Below are positions 36,182 to 46,335 of a stretch of DNA of 64,000 nt, in pieces. The DNA is from Chamaelirium japonicum (taxonomy: Eukaryota; Streptophyta; Magnoliopsida; Liliales; Melanthiaceae). Position 1 is the stretch's first letter. Each line of letters opens with the position of its first letter. A model generated the notes under the pieces. It was given only the letters and a program-made list of their open reading frames with translations. It did no database searches and was not told the origin of the DNA. The DNA lies in assembly GCA_947650365.1 (NCBI GenBank), contig CANTAL010000020.1, positions 1,240,001 through 1,304,000 on the forward strand, given 5' to 3'. The translations under genes and the position numbers were made by a program.

Positions 36182-36766
36182 GACCAAGTTTTGGGATATC
36201 GATGTCAGTTCTGCCTCCATGGCTTCCTGCCATGCTGCATGGTCATTGGATACCATCGGTTCGTCATAGTTCAGAGGATCATTCTCCTGAAACTCTGGAT
36301 CAACCATAAAGGCTTCTCCAATGTATCTATCAGGAGCACTTGTGGTCCTCCCACTGCGATGAACCTGCGATGGTTCTATAGGAGTCGATTCTACAGTACC
36401 GTTAATCTTAGTGGTATCGGCTCCCACTACGTTTTCTGTCTGCGTACTCCCATCAGTACCAAGCAATTCTTCAAGAACTACTTTACTGGTGGGCTTATGG
36501 TCTATTAAATAATGCTGCTCTAGGAATACGGCGTTCGTCGAGACGACAACCTTTCTATCCTCAGGATCATAAAATAGACCACCCTTTGTCCCTTTTGGAT
36601 ACCCAACGAACAGACATACCTTAGTTTTTGACTCCATCTTATCTCGCTTGTCCTTCAGCATATGTGTTGGACAACCCCAAATCCTAAAGTGCTGTAGGCT
36701 TGGCTTTCGCTTTAACCACAGCTCCCAAGGAGTTAGGGGTACTGACTTTGATGGAACTAAGTTCAA
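36182..36766 (-). pseudogene. Integrase C-terminal region and linker to RT
   Basis: Contains CPTHMLKDKRDKMESKT and VGYPKGTKGG..FYDPEDRKV, the conserved C-terminal integrase region of copia elements. An acidic, Ser/Thr-rich linker follows, then the RT N-terminal start (DHAAWQEAMEAELTSI). It ends at a TAG (36179-36181) where the family normally has Trp. Confidence 0.88.
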
Positions 36767-36984
36767 AGTATATGCTGCCGTCTCTAGGGCATATCCCTAA
36801 AAACTAGGTGGCAATATTGCATAACTCATCATAGTCCGAACCATGTCTAACAAAGTTCAGTTTCTCCTCTCAGATACACCATTCTGTTGTGGTGTCCCTG
36901 GTGCAATCAACTGGGATACGATCCCATGCTCACGCAGGTACCCAATAAATTCATCCGAAGGTATTCACCTCCTCGATCCGATCA
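36767..36984 (-). pseudogene. Integrase core remnant with frameshift and stops
   Basis: This bridge carries the rest of the integrase catalytic core, including the SDRGGEY and PQQNGVSE motifs in two different frames. A single base is missing near 36958. Nonsense codons lie at 36982-36984, 36857-36859 and 36797-36799. After the deletion the reading frame is that of the downstream RT fragments. Confidence 0.85.
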
Positions 36985-37950
36985 AAGAGACTTGATACTT
37001 TTACCCGTTTGCTTTTTTGCTTCAGCTCTGAACTCCTTGAACTTATCAAAGGATTCAGACTTCCGTCGCATTAGGTATATGTATCCAAACCTCGAGTGAT
37101 CATCCGTGAAGGTCATGAAATACTCGAAGCCTCCTATGATACGGACACTTATAGGCCCACATACATCAGTGTGTACCAACTCCAATACCTCCTTAGATCT
37201 GCTACCTTTGGCTCGGAAAGACCTTTTAGTCATCTTGCCTTCCAGGTAAGACTCACACGTCGGTAAGCTTTCTGAAAAATTTGGACTTAAGAGTCCTACC
37301 TTAACCAACCTGTGAATCCTGTCTGAGGCTATGTGTCCAAGCCTTAGATGCCAAAGGAGTATTGGATTATCTAAGGGATTTTTCCTTTTAGATGAATTAA
37401 TCACACAAGCTTCAGTTATGTTATCCTGCTTATGATTGGAGTTAATTATATAGAGACCATTATGTATCTTTTCCTTACAAATAAAGAAACCATTCAATTT
37501 AATTGACACACCAGAAGCATCAAATAAAACTGAAAAACCTTTATTATTCAATAAGGGAACAGAAATTAAATTACGTCTCAAGGACAGTACATAAAGTATG
37601 TCTCTAAGTAATAAACTTCTTCCATCAAGGAACCGCAAGATGACATCTCCAACTGCTTCAGCCTCTGCCACGGCCTCAGTTCCCATGCTTAGTATTATCT
37701 CCCCATCACCCAGTTTTCTTGTCTCCTTGAACCCCTGCAAATTATTGCAAGCATGGTTAGTGGAACCAGAATCCACAATCCATGAGACTGGAGAACAACT
37801 GGATGCTACTAGGGATTCCACTATGTGGATTTGAGATATACCTGTCTCAGCCTTCTTGGGAGCCGTGCGGCAGTCACCCTTCCAGTGCCCCTTCTTGCCG
37901 CATCGGAAACATTTTCCTTTGGGCTTCATCGGACCATTCTGCTTGGTAAC
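36985..37950 (-). pseudogene. Zinc knuckle, protease and N-terminal integrase fragment
   Basis: Counting from the Met at 37929: the CCHC knuckle is C7, C10, H15, C20. The aspartic protease motif DSGSTNH is at 53-59, with Ser in place of the commoner Ala after DSG. The integrase HHCC zinc finger has H194 and H199 but only one Cys (C225), since the expected second Cys at 228 is Tyr (CESY). The first integrase catalytic Asp is D255 (HTDVCGP). The fragment ends at a TGA codon where the family has Arg, just before the second catalytic Asp. Confidence 0.9.
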
Positions 37951-38658
37951 CTACAACTGCACCTGGCCCATCTTCACGGGCTTCTTAGACTTTCTTTTCT
38001 GAAACTTGCCCTTGGCTTTCAGAGAAGAATTCCGCTCCACGTTTAGGGATTGGGCTCCTGCCTTCATCCCGTCCTCTGCTGCCTGGAGCGCCGCTAGGAG
38101 CTCTGCGTTAGACATCTCCAACCGGTTAAGTTTGAAGTTGGTAACGAAGCCCTCAAACGCTCCTGACAGAGATGCGAGAAAAATGTCGGTCTGGATCTCT
38201 GCATCCAAGATAACATCAAAGGAACCAAGCTCGTTCACATAGCCAAATAACTTCAGCATATGATCCCGAACTAAAGTCCCCTCTGCCATCTTCGTGGACA
38301 CCAATTTCTTAATGGTCAGGTAATGAGTTACCCGACTAAGACCCTCGAACATTTCCTTCAGGTAGAGCATTATGTCTGAAGCAAAGGCCATGTCTTCGAC
38401 TTGCTTCTGAAGGACGGTCTGCAACGATGCCTCAATGTAGTACTTGCACATCTCATCAGCATCTAGCCAGTCTTTCCATTCCTTTAACTGGGCTTCAGTT
38501 GCACTTGGTCTCGGCATAGCCGGTTGAGGGGTACTTAGGGCAATTGTGTGTTTGCCAACCCTTAGGACGAGCATTAGGTTACTCTTCCAGTCCTCGTAGT
38601 TTGGTCCCGTAAGTTTGTTATCATTAAGTATGGAGGCAAGGGGGTCGAGCTTGGTCAT
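37951..38658 (-). pseudogene. Gag domain fragment (235 codons)
   Basis: N-terminal Gag of copia elements (UBN2/DUF4219-like, capsid-type). It has the typical LTGPNYEDWKSNL motif at residues 16-28 and the helical core from about residue 60 to 200 (DEMCKYYIEASL.., TDIFLASLSGAFEGFV). The C terminus is basic (KAKGKFQKRKSKKPVK), just before the nucleic-acid-binding knuckle. The frame ends at a TAG nine codons upstream of the Met that begins the zinc-knuckle fragment. In intact relatives the frame reads straight through. Gag would form the particle and bind RNA. Confidence 0.88.
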
Positions 38659-40596
38659 GATTTCTGTAAATAATGGTTTAAAGCAATAGTTAGGGTCTAC
38701 TACAATCTATTTTATGGAATTTAGAAATAGATAATGTCTACTCCAGCCGCTATATCTTCACCACCTCAAGTGGAGACATCCAGGAATCTAAATTCCCTGG
38801 GCTGGAGCACTGAGACTATCAGCCCTGAATTGGAGACAGCATCTCGGTGAGAGCATACAACCGCTTCTGCCAATGGGGTTTTTATGACCTAGTCTTTATC
38901 AGAATTACCCATGGTAAACTGAAAGACCTCCCAGTATCCTTTTGGCCAGCTTTATGTGACCCACGTGCGCAGCAACAGTAGCTTCATATAAGCTTTCGGA
39001 TGCTTCCCACAAATCTAGATGGTGTCAGCAGGGGGGTTCATAGGCTCTCGCGGTGCAGGATAAAACCGTCGCCCACTATCACCGGCATCCTCCATGTCCC
39101 GAAGGAAACCACTAGGCGAACCAGTATGGAAGGAAACACAGCTCTCACCCGGTGGGAATATCGAACTGCGTACCTCCCACCCAGACCCTTAACCGGTTGA
39201 TTATGGGTGCCAGGGGCTCCCCTTTGGAGGAAACCTCTTACATATCCCTTCTTTATGAGGTTTTATGCATATCTAGAAAGGTCACGACCTCCTAGACTTA
39301 GACCCTGGTCTACCGTTCTCCCACTAGGATTACAAACCCTCCCGTAAAGCATTAGTATCCTCCGAAAATATCATAGTCCCTATCTTGAATACTCAGCTTT
39401 CGCCTTTCTTGCAAGGATCAAATTACATAGATTCCAAGGATCCCGATACTTCACTAATTTGCCCATAATCCTAAGATCTAGAGCCTAGCCTAAGGTCAAC
39501 GTGGAAAGGACTCCCACTACGATGACGCCTCGTTCACAATTTGATGCCTGATGTCATAGTAGACCTTATCTCATTACAGGTTTCGATGCTGGCCAAATAG
39601 GGACATCCGACAACCTCCGCCGGACCTTAACCTAATGATGGCATAACCAAATCGTGATGAGTTCATACTACTATCAAACGTCATCTAGAAACGGGTATCA
39701 TACAGTGAAATCCTAACCTAACTTGGTCGCTAGGACCATGTGGGGAAAGGGCATCCCACTAGGGTTATTATACTTCTTATGGAGACATTAGTTAATTATC
39801 TCTAAATAAATCTAACACTACGTTTATCTCGGTGCACAGTATTTGGCTACCTGAACTACCACGAGGGCGGTTACCACCTTTCCTTTTAGCTAGCCACCGG
39901 ATTCGCACGTGTTAGAAGCATATAGAGACACCGATGAATCTATAATTTTAGTACTAACCCTAAACCTGATCTAGAGACAAACTCACAAGCAAGATAATCA
40001 TATTATCATCGAGGTTCTCTAAATACTGAATAAAGAGAAACAACAGAAAAACATCCAAACTGAATCAAATCCAGGGTCCGACCCCTGAACCTGAATAGCA
40101 CAGCCAAGATATCCCACTCTTCTGTTCTGTACGATCTCTGACGACGATCCCTTTTATCGCCAACGTGCACGCTTTCGCCGGGTCTTTGCACGCCATGGTA
40201 CCGCTTGCCCGAACCATGGATGTAGCATCATCTCCTTCTTCCTGTGACCGAAAAACTAATACGCTTCGAGCAAGTGCTCGTTCGTGTACAATTTCGCTAG
40301 AAAGAAAAGAAGACAATCCTAGAAACATGGCCAGGGAACCGAGGATGGTCAACCCCCACCCTCGCCCATCTAAAGCCTTACAAATCCACAATACTAATCA
40401 ATGCAAAATAAAATCCGGGGTCCGACCCCCGGATGCATGCAATCACAGATTACTAGTTAGCGCGGCACCTGCAAAAAAGACGATACATAGCACAATCCAT
40501 ATGCATGATCTACGCCGAACCCCGATGAAAACATATGCCATCATATATTCACATGATATTTTCACGAATTCATGCATGAAACATACACCAAAGCGT
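38659..40596 (-). other. Long untranslated leader of the copia element
   Basis: About 1.94 kb between PBS and gag start. No long minus-strand frame is present (the longest, 108 codons at 40065-40391, matches nothing I know). It contains two GC-rich hairpins with the same loop at about 40072-40088 and 40413-40434. Most copia leaders are much shorter, so this may hold an insertion, an intron or packaging signals. Confidence 0.7.
40413..40434 (-). other. GC-rich hairpin in the copia leader
   Basis: ATCCGGGG and CCCCGGAT form a perfect 8-bp stem around the 6-nt loop TCCGAC (plus-strand reading). It lies about 165 bp from the PBS. A related sequence with a CAGGG/CCCTG stem and the same TCCGAC loop is at about 40072-40088. 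Confidence 0.6.
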
Positions 40597-40608
40597 GCTC
40601 TGATACCA
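40597..40608 (-). other. Primer-binding site, initiator tRNA-Met
   Basis: Minus-strand TGGTATCAGAGC, two bases inside the right LTR. This is the standard plant copia PBS complementary to the 3' end of initiator tRNA-Met. Confidence 0.93.
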
Positions 40609-40610
40609 AT

Positions 40611-42563
40611 TGTTGGAATTGGGTTCCGCTAATCAGAGTCACAGCGGAAGCAAAAAGAAAGATCCGAAGATCATACGGTGTATGTTTCATTATATTTCGT
40701 GATACAAAACAATCTACATGCAAATCTATGATCTTAGCATATGTGCGGACACCCTAGAGGCATACTACGATCTACGGAAGACATGCATGCATCTACTTAG
40801 GTGTTTAGATTCATCACACCTTATGGATCTATGATCCGGAGATTACGGAATGATGAAGAACCGTACTTGAATCGCAAGGGAAACTGTTGGATAGCACCTT
40901 GTCCTTTGCGAATTGAAGAATCCTCAAAATCCCGTCTCTGAGTGCAGGGATTACGAGCCGACGGAGGAATCCGTTGCGAAGACGATGGTGAACCGTGAGA
41001 TTTTCTCCTCCACTTTCTCCTTTCTTCCTTCTCCTTCCTCCATCTTCCTTCTCCCTTCTTCTTCCTCTCTTTTTCTTGGCCAAAACCACAAAGGAGGAGG
41101 ACTAGGGGTCGGATTTTTGGAGAGAAGGGAGAAGAACCATTAGGGCTGGCCCTCCCCCCTATTTCCTTTATAGGGCCAGTCTCCCATGGCTCTAAGGAGC
41201 CTAGGGCCGGACCCTAGGTGGATAGGGATGGGGGGGGGGTCGGATTTAGGTATTCCGAGTGTCTATCGTGAAGTCTGGACGAAAACGCCCTTCACGAAAA
41301 GCAAAAAACTGAAAGAGAGACTGAGTGAGGTGCGCTACTCGGAATCGAGTTCTGTCAGTGCGTATGAGCTCCTGGAATTATTCCGCTCATTTTAAGATCG
41401 ATATTCAATATGTTCTGAGCCATATTTCAGTATTTACCAAAATACCCCTTTGGCCCGTAACACACGTGAATTAGGTTCTTAGGCTCCGGGCTTGCGCTCC
41501 ATCGCACTACTTCGCATCCAACGTATCCAACTAGGTCGGAGAAGAATTCCTATACGCAACGATAGGGTGGAACCTTCAGGGTTCGGGATCTCTAGCTGTA
41601 ACCGGATCCCTGATTAACTGTTCCGGTGACACACCGAAAGTTCCATTAATCAGTCCTAATCCGATTAACCCGCGTAGCCAACCAGAGTGCGACGCGAGTT
41701 GAACCCTAGTGATCCTAAACTTATGTTACTCCCCCGTAACCCTGTTCTCTACTATACTCCGATAATCCTCAGTCCCTCATATTACTGGTGCCATGATACG
41801 ACTCGGGCGGTGGGGAGCACCGACAGATCCCGATCGATCATCTGACTAGGGTTTGATAACTTGTCATCTATAATACCACACACCTTTTGGTGCTATGCCT
41901 AGCATCCAGAACATTGTCAGTCATACTGACAACCACCAAGCCTAGGTTAACTATATGGACAGATTGACTCATCAAACCGTACCCATCCAACACTGGACGT
42001 CGGATAACCTGTAGGGATTACATGTCACTCAAGCGCCAGCCGGATAACCCAACGTACCGTGGTATTGGACTATGGAAGGTCCGTACACGTTGGCATATCA
42101 AAGCACCACACAATTGGTTGGCCCAGTGAGCATGGTCCCTCAGGGTTAAGGACAGATTATCTATAGTAGTAAGACGATTTTTGCACTAGTGTCTGAATCA
42201 CTGAACTGTGCACCGTCTTGGTTCCTGTTCAACACGATCATCGTGCTTGGTTAGGTGAATGGGAATCCCACATTCCCGTGGTGGAAACTTCACCACATCC
42301 TCTACCTGCCAACAGCTTGTTCTCGGTGAAGCAACCGGTATTACCTAAGCTGTGAACTAGTTCTAGGTCTATATAGAACTGGTCCACTGGGTCTCCCAAG
42401 CATGGATCCTCCATGCACCTCAGTGGCCTACTGTGTTCCCTAGGGTCCTTTTATTATATGAGTATTATCATATACCAGAGTAGTATTCTAATTAAAGCAA
42501 TAACCAAAGTCATCTTTATTAATGTTAATACAGAAAATCCACGCTAAGGACACACGAGCTACA
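40611..42563 (-). repeat. 5' LTR (right) of copia element
   Basis: Same ends as the left LTR: TGTTGGAATTGGG at 40611 and GAGCTACA at 42556-42563. The TATA box TATAAAGG (minus) is at 41165-41172. It is one base shorter than the left copy, and roughly 23 differences occur in the first 400 bp aligned by eye. Confidence 0.88.
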
Positions 42564-42568
42564 ACTAG
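42564..42568 (-). repeat. Likely target-site duplication of the copia element (right)
   Basis: ACTAG, followed by TCACAAG, which continues the module broken at 32734. It differs from the left copy ACCAT at two of five bases; each differs from the module consensus ACCAG at one. Confidence 0.55.
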
Positions 42569-45500
42569 TCACAAGAAAATTAAGAGAAAAACAAAGACAG
42601 AAGAGAGAGAAAAAGAAAGAAGAGAACGAAGAGATAAACGAAGAGAGAATAGAAAAGAAGTCCTACTCCATTCCATTGGCCACGGGTATAAGTGTAAAGT
42701 AAGAAGGAATCTAAATTCCAAAACTCCATTTCTCAGTAGTACCATCTCAATGTTATTATGATGATCATAGTAGCATTACTATAATTTTTTTAATTAAATT
42801 AATTATTATTTAATTATTAAAAAAGTGTGAAGTAAGAAGGAATCTAAATTCCAAAACTTCACTTCTTAATATTTATACGACACCTTTAGGATGGGACACG
42901 TTTGACGGCTCTGTATTTCTCCCATCTCCCAACACGTTATCAGTACAAACATGTCGAGCCCAGCTGACTAGTCGAAAGAAAATGAAGAAAGAAATAAAGA
43001 CAGAAAAGAGAGAAGAAGAGAGAAGAGAATAGAAAGATAAATAAAGATAAAAGAGATAAGAAATCCTGTTCTAATTTATTGGCCACAGGTATAGGTGTGG
43101 AGTAAGAAGGAATCTAAATTCCAAAACTCCAAAGAAAAGAGAAGAAGAGATAAGAGGAGAGATAAATGAAGAGAGAAGAGAGAAGAAGTCCTGCACCAGT
43201 CCATTGGCCATGGGTATAGGTGTAAAGTAAGAAACAATCTAAATTCCAAAACTTACTTCTGTCTTCGTTTATTTCTCTGTTCTCTTCTCTCTTCTTCTCT
43301 CTCTTCTGTGTAGTATTGGAATTTAGATTCTTTCTTACTTCACATGTTTACCCGTTGTAAATAGACTAGAGCAGGACTTCTTCTGTCTTCTCTCTTTATT
43401 TATCTTTCCTTTCTCTTCTCTCTTCTTCTCTCTTTTCTATCTTTGTTTCTCTCTCAATTAAACAATTATATTATTTAAATAAATTATTAATGTAGAAGAG
43501 AGAAAAGAACGGAGAGATAAATTAAGAGAAAAGGGGATAAGAAGTCCTGCTCTAGTCCATTGGCCACGGGTATAGGTATAAAGTAAAAAGGAATCTAAAT
43601 TCCAAAACTCCAAAAAAGAGAGAGAAGAAGAGAGAAGAGAAAGATGAAGAGAAAGAAGAAAAAAGAAGAGAATAGAAAGGTAAACAAAGAGAGAAGAATT
43701 CCTGCTCCAGTCCATTGGCCTCGGGTATAGGTGTGATGTAATAAGGAATCTAAATTCCAAAAATCCATAGAATAGAGAGAAGATAAGGACATACTTCTAT
43801 TTAATTATTAAAACTAGAGAGATTTAAATCATTTTAATTAGGTTCCCTTCTTTCTCCTCATAACACGTTATCAGCACGAACATGTCGAGCCTAACCGACC
43901 AGTCACTAGAAAATAGAGAAAGAAACGAAGACAGAAAAGAGAGAAAAGAGAGAAGAGAATGGAGAGATAAATAAAGAGAGAAGAATCATGCTCTAGTTCA
44001 TTGTCCACGGGTATAGGTGTGAAGTAAGAAGGAATCTAAATTCTAAAACTTTACTTCTTAATATTTATGCGATCCCTTTAGGGTGGGGCACGTGTAACGG
44101 CTCTCTCTTTCTCCCATCTCACAACACGTTATCAGCACGAACATGTCAAACCCAGCCGACCAGTCAAAAGAAAATTGATAGATAAAAAAAGACTAAAGAA
44201 AGAGAAGAAGAGAGAAGAGAATGGAGAGATAAATAAAGAGAAAAGTAGTCCTGCTCTAGTCCTTTGACCATGGGTGTAGGTGTGAAGTAAGAATGAATCT
44301 AAATACCAAAACTCTACTTCTATCTTCGTTTCTCTTTCCGTTTTCTTACGACTGGTCGGCTGAGCTCGACATGTTTGTGCTGATAACATACATATTATGA
44401 GATGGGAGAAAGGGAGAGCCGTCAAACGTGCCCCATCCTAAAGGGATCGTATATTATTTATTATTTATAGGGTAAGCTTACTTAGGGCCTAAGTAATCTA
44501 TGGGAAACCCTAATCCATGGGAGGAGAGATAAGAGAATGGAGAGAATTAATTATATTATTGAGATGTGGAGTTTTGGAATTTAGATTCCTTCATACTTCA
44601 CACCTATACCCGTGGCCAATAGACTAGAGCAAGACTTCTTCTCTCTTCTTCTTTCATTTATCTCTCTGTTCTCTTCTCTCTTCTTCTCTCTCTTCTGTCT
44701 TCATTTCTGTCTTTGTTTTCTTGTGATTGGTCGGCTGGGCTTGACATGTTCGTGCTGATAACGTGTTGTGAGATAGGAGAAAGAGAGAGCCGTCAAATAT
44801 GCCCCACCCTGAAGGGGTCATATAAATATTAAGAAGTTGAGTTTTGGAATTTAGATTCCTTCTTTTCTCTTCTCTTTTTGTTTATCTCTTCATTCTCTTC
44901 TCTCTCTTCTTTCTTTGTTTCTCTCTCTATTTTATTTTCTCTCTTCTTCTCTTTTTTCTGTCTTCGTTTCTCTCTCTATTTTCTTGTGACTGGTAGGCTG
45001 GGCTCGACATGTTTGCACTGATAATGTATTATGATATGGAAGATAGAGAAAGCCGTCAAACATGCCCCACCCTAAAGGGGTCGTATAAATATTGAGAAGT
45101 GGAGTTTTGAAATTTAGATTCCTTATTACTTCACACCTATACCCGTGGCTAATGGACTTGAGCAGGACTTCTTCTCTTTTCGGGCTGATAATTTTACTAT
45201 AATTTTTTTAATTAAATTAATTATTTAATTAAAACGAAGAGAGTTTTGGAATTTACAATGATAATCATAATAACATTGAGATAATATTATTGAGAAGTAG
45301 AGTTTTAGAATTTAGATTCCTTCTTACTTCAAACCTATACCCATGATGAATGGACTAGAGCAGGACTTCTTCTCTCTTCTTTCTTCGTTTATCTCTCCGT
45401 TCTCTTCTCTTTTCTTCTCTCTCTTCTGTCTTCGTTTCTCTCTCCGTTTTTTGTGACTGGTTGACTGGGCTCGATATGTTCGTGCTGATAATATATTATG

Positions 45501-46130
45501 AGATGGGAGAAAGAGAGAGCCGTCAAATGTGCCCCACCCTAAAGGGGTCATATATTATTTATAAGATAAGCTTACTTAGGGACTAAGTAATCTATGGGAA
45601 ACCCAAATCCATAGGAGAAGAGGGAAGAGAATGGAGAGAGAATAGATAAAAGAAGACCTACTCCAGTCCATTGGTCACGGGTATAGATGTGAAGTAAGAA
45701 GGAATCTAAATTCCAAAACTCAACTTCTAAATATTTTTATGACCCTGTTAAGGTGGGGCACGTTTTACGCCTTTTTCTTTCACCCATCTCATAACACGTT
45801 ATCAGTATAAACATGTCGAACCCAACCGACCAGTTGCAAGAAAACGGAGAGAGAAATGAAGACAAAAGTTGATTTTTGGAATTTAGATTCCTTCTTACTT
45901 CACACCTATACCCGTGGCCAATGGACTGGAGCAGGACTTCTTTTATCTTCTGTCTTCCTTTATCTCTCCATTCTCTTCTCTCTTCTTTTCTCTTTTCTAT
46001 AGAGTTTTGGAATTTAGATTCCTTCTTACTTCACACCTATATTTGTGGCTAATGGACTGTAGCAGGACTTCTTTTCTCTTCTATCTTTGTTTATCTCTCT
46101 ATTCTCTTCTCTATTCTCTTCTCAATTCTG
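42564..46130. repeat. Mosaic repeat array
   Basis: Begins by completing the module broken by the copia element. PBS-like cores lie near 42930, 43860 and 44125 (+), 44360, 44740, 45010 and 45465 (-), and 45795 (+). The core at 44125 has the complete consensus. Several leader-only fragments lie at 43080-43760. A short AT-rich palindromic piece lies at about 45190-45300. No gene is supported. Confidence 0.85.
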
Positions 46131-46335
46131 TCTTCATTTATAATATAAAATATAAGTCTATTCTACTTAATTATTTAATTATCATAAATAATTATTTAAT
46201 ATACATTAAGATATTTAATTTGGTTTTTAAATTATTGAAGTCCTGCTCCTGTCCATTTTTATTAATTTAAATAACTATTTAATATATTTAGATATTGAGA
46301 TGATATAATTTTAAAATTATTTTAGGTTTCATATA
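46131..46335. repeat. AT-rich patch of separate type
   Basis: About 200 bp of A/T-rich DNA that does not line up with the long AT block. It encloses a short tail fragment (GAAGTCCTGCTCCTGTCCAT near 46239) and ends at a sense promoter beginning TTTTAGGTTTCATATAGATTG. No gene or module core is inside. Confidence 0.6.

Larger units (their letters stand above)
34706..38658 (-). pseudogene. Copia gag-pol polyprotein, decayed
   Basis: About 1,317 codons, the normal size for a copia polyprotein. Frame-breaking changes seen, in reading order: TAG at 37951-37953, TGA at 36982-36984, a 1-bp deletion near 36958, TGA at 36857-36859, TAG at 36797-36799, TAG at 36179-36181 and TAA at 35837-35839. Domain order is Gag, CCHC knuckle, protease, integrase, RT, RNase H. 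The start is the ATG at 38656-38658, which opens the Gag frame. Each nonsense change can be explained by one C-to-T transition on one strand. The copy cannot make a working polyprotein. Confidence 0.93.
32735..42563 (-). mobile_element. Degenerate Ty1/copia LTR retrotransposon
   Basis: The 9,829-bp element lies on the minus strand, so its 5' LTR is the right one. LTRs are at 32735-34688 and 40611-42563. The initiator-Met PBS is at 40597-40608 and the polypurine tract is next to the left LTR. Gag, protease, integrase, reverse transcriptase and RNase H appear in that order, which is the copia order with integrase before RT. The polyprotein is broken in seven places and the LTRs differ by roughly 5-6% in the first 400 bp compared, so this is an old, inactive copy. 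The untranslated leader is unusually long (about 1.9 kb). The lineage is likely in the Tork/Ikeros group, but I cannot settle that without a tree. Confidence 0.93.

Noticed and set aside
37951..37953. Programmed stop-codon readthrough between Gag and Pol in the copia element
   Set aside because: Copia elements normally use one continuous frame, and five more nonsense codons and a deletion follow, so plain decay explains the TAG better.
40165..40632. 155-codon plus-strand frame in the copia leader and right LTR
   Set aside because: It runs antisense to the element, crosses the PBS into the LTR, and has no recognisable motif.
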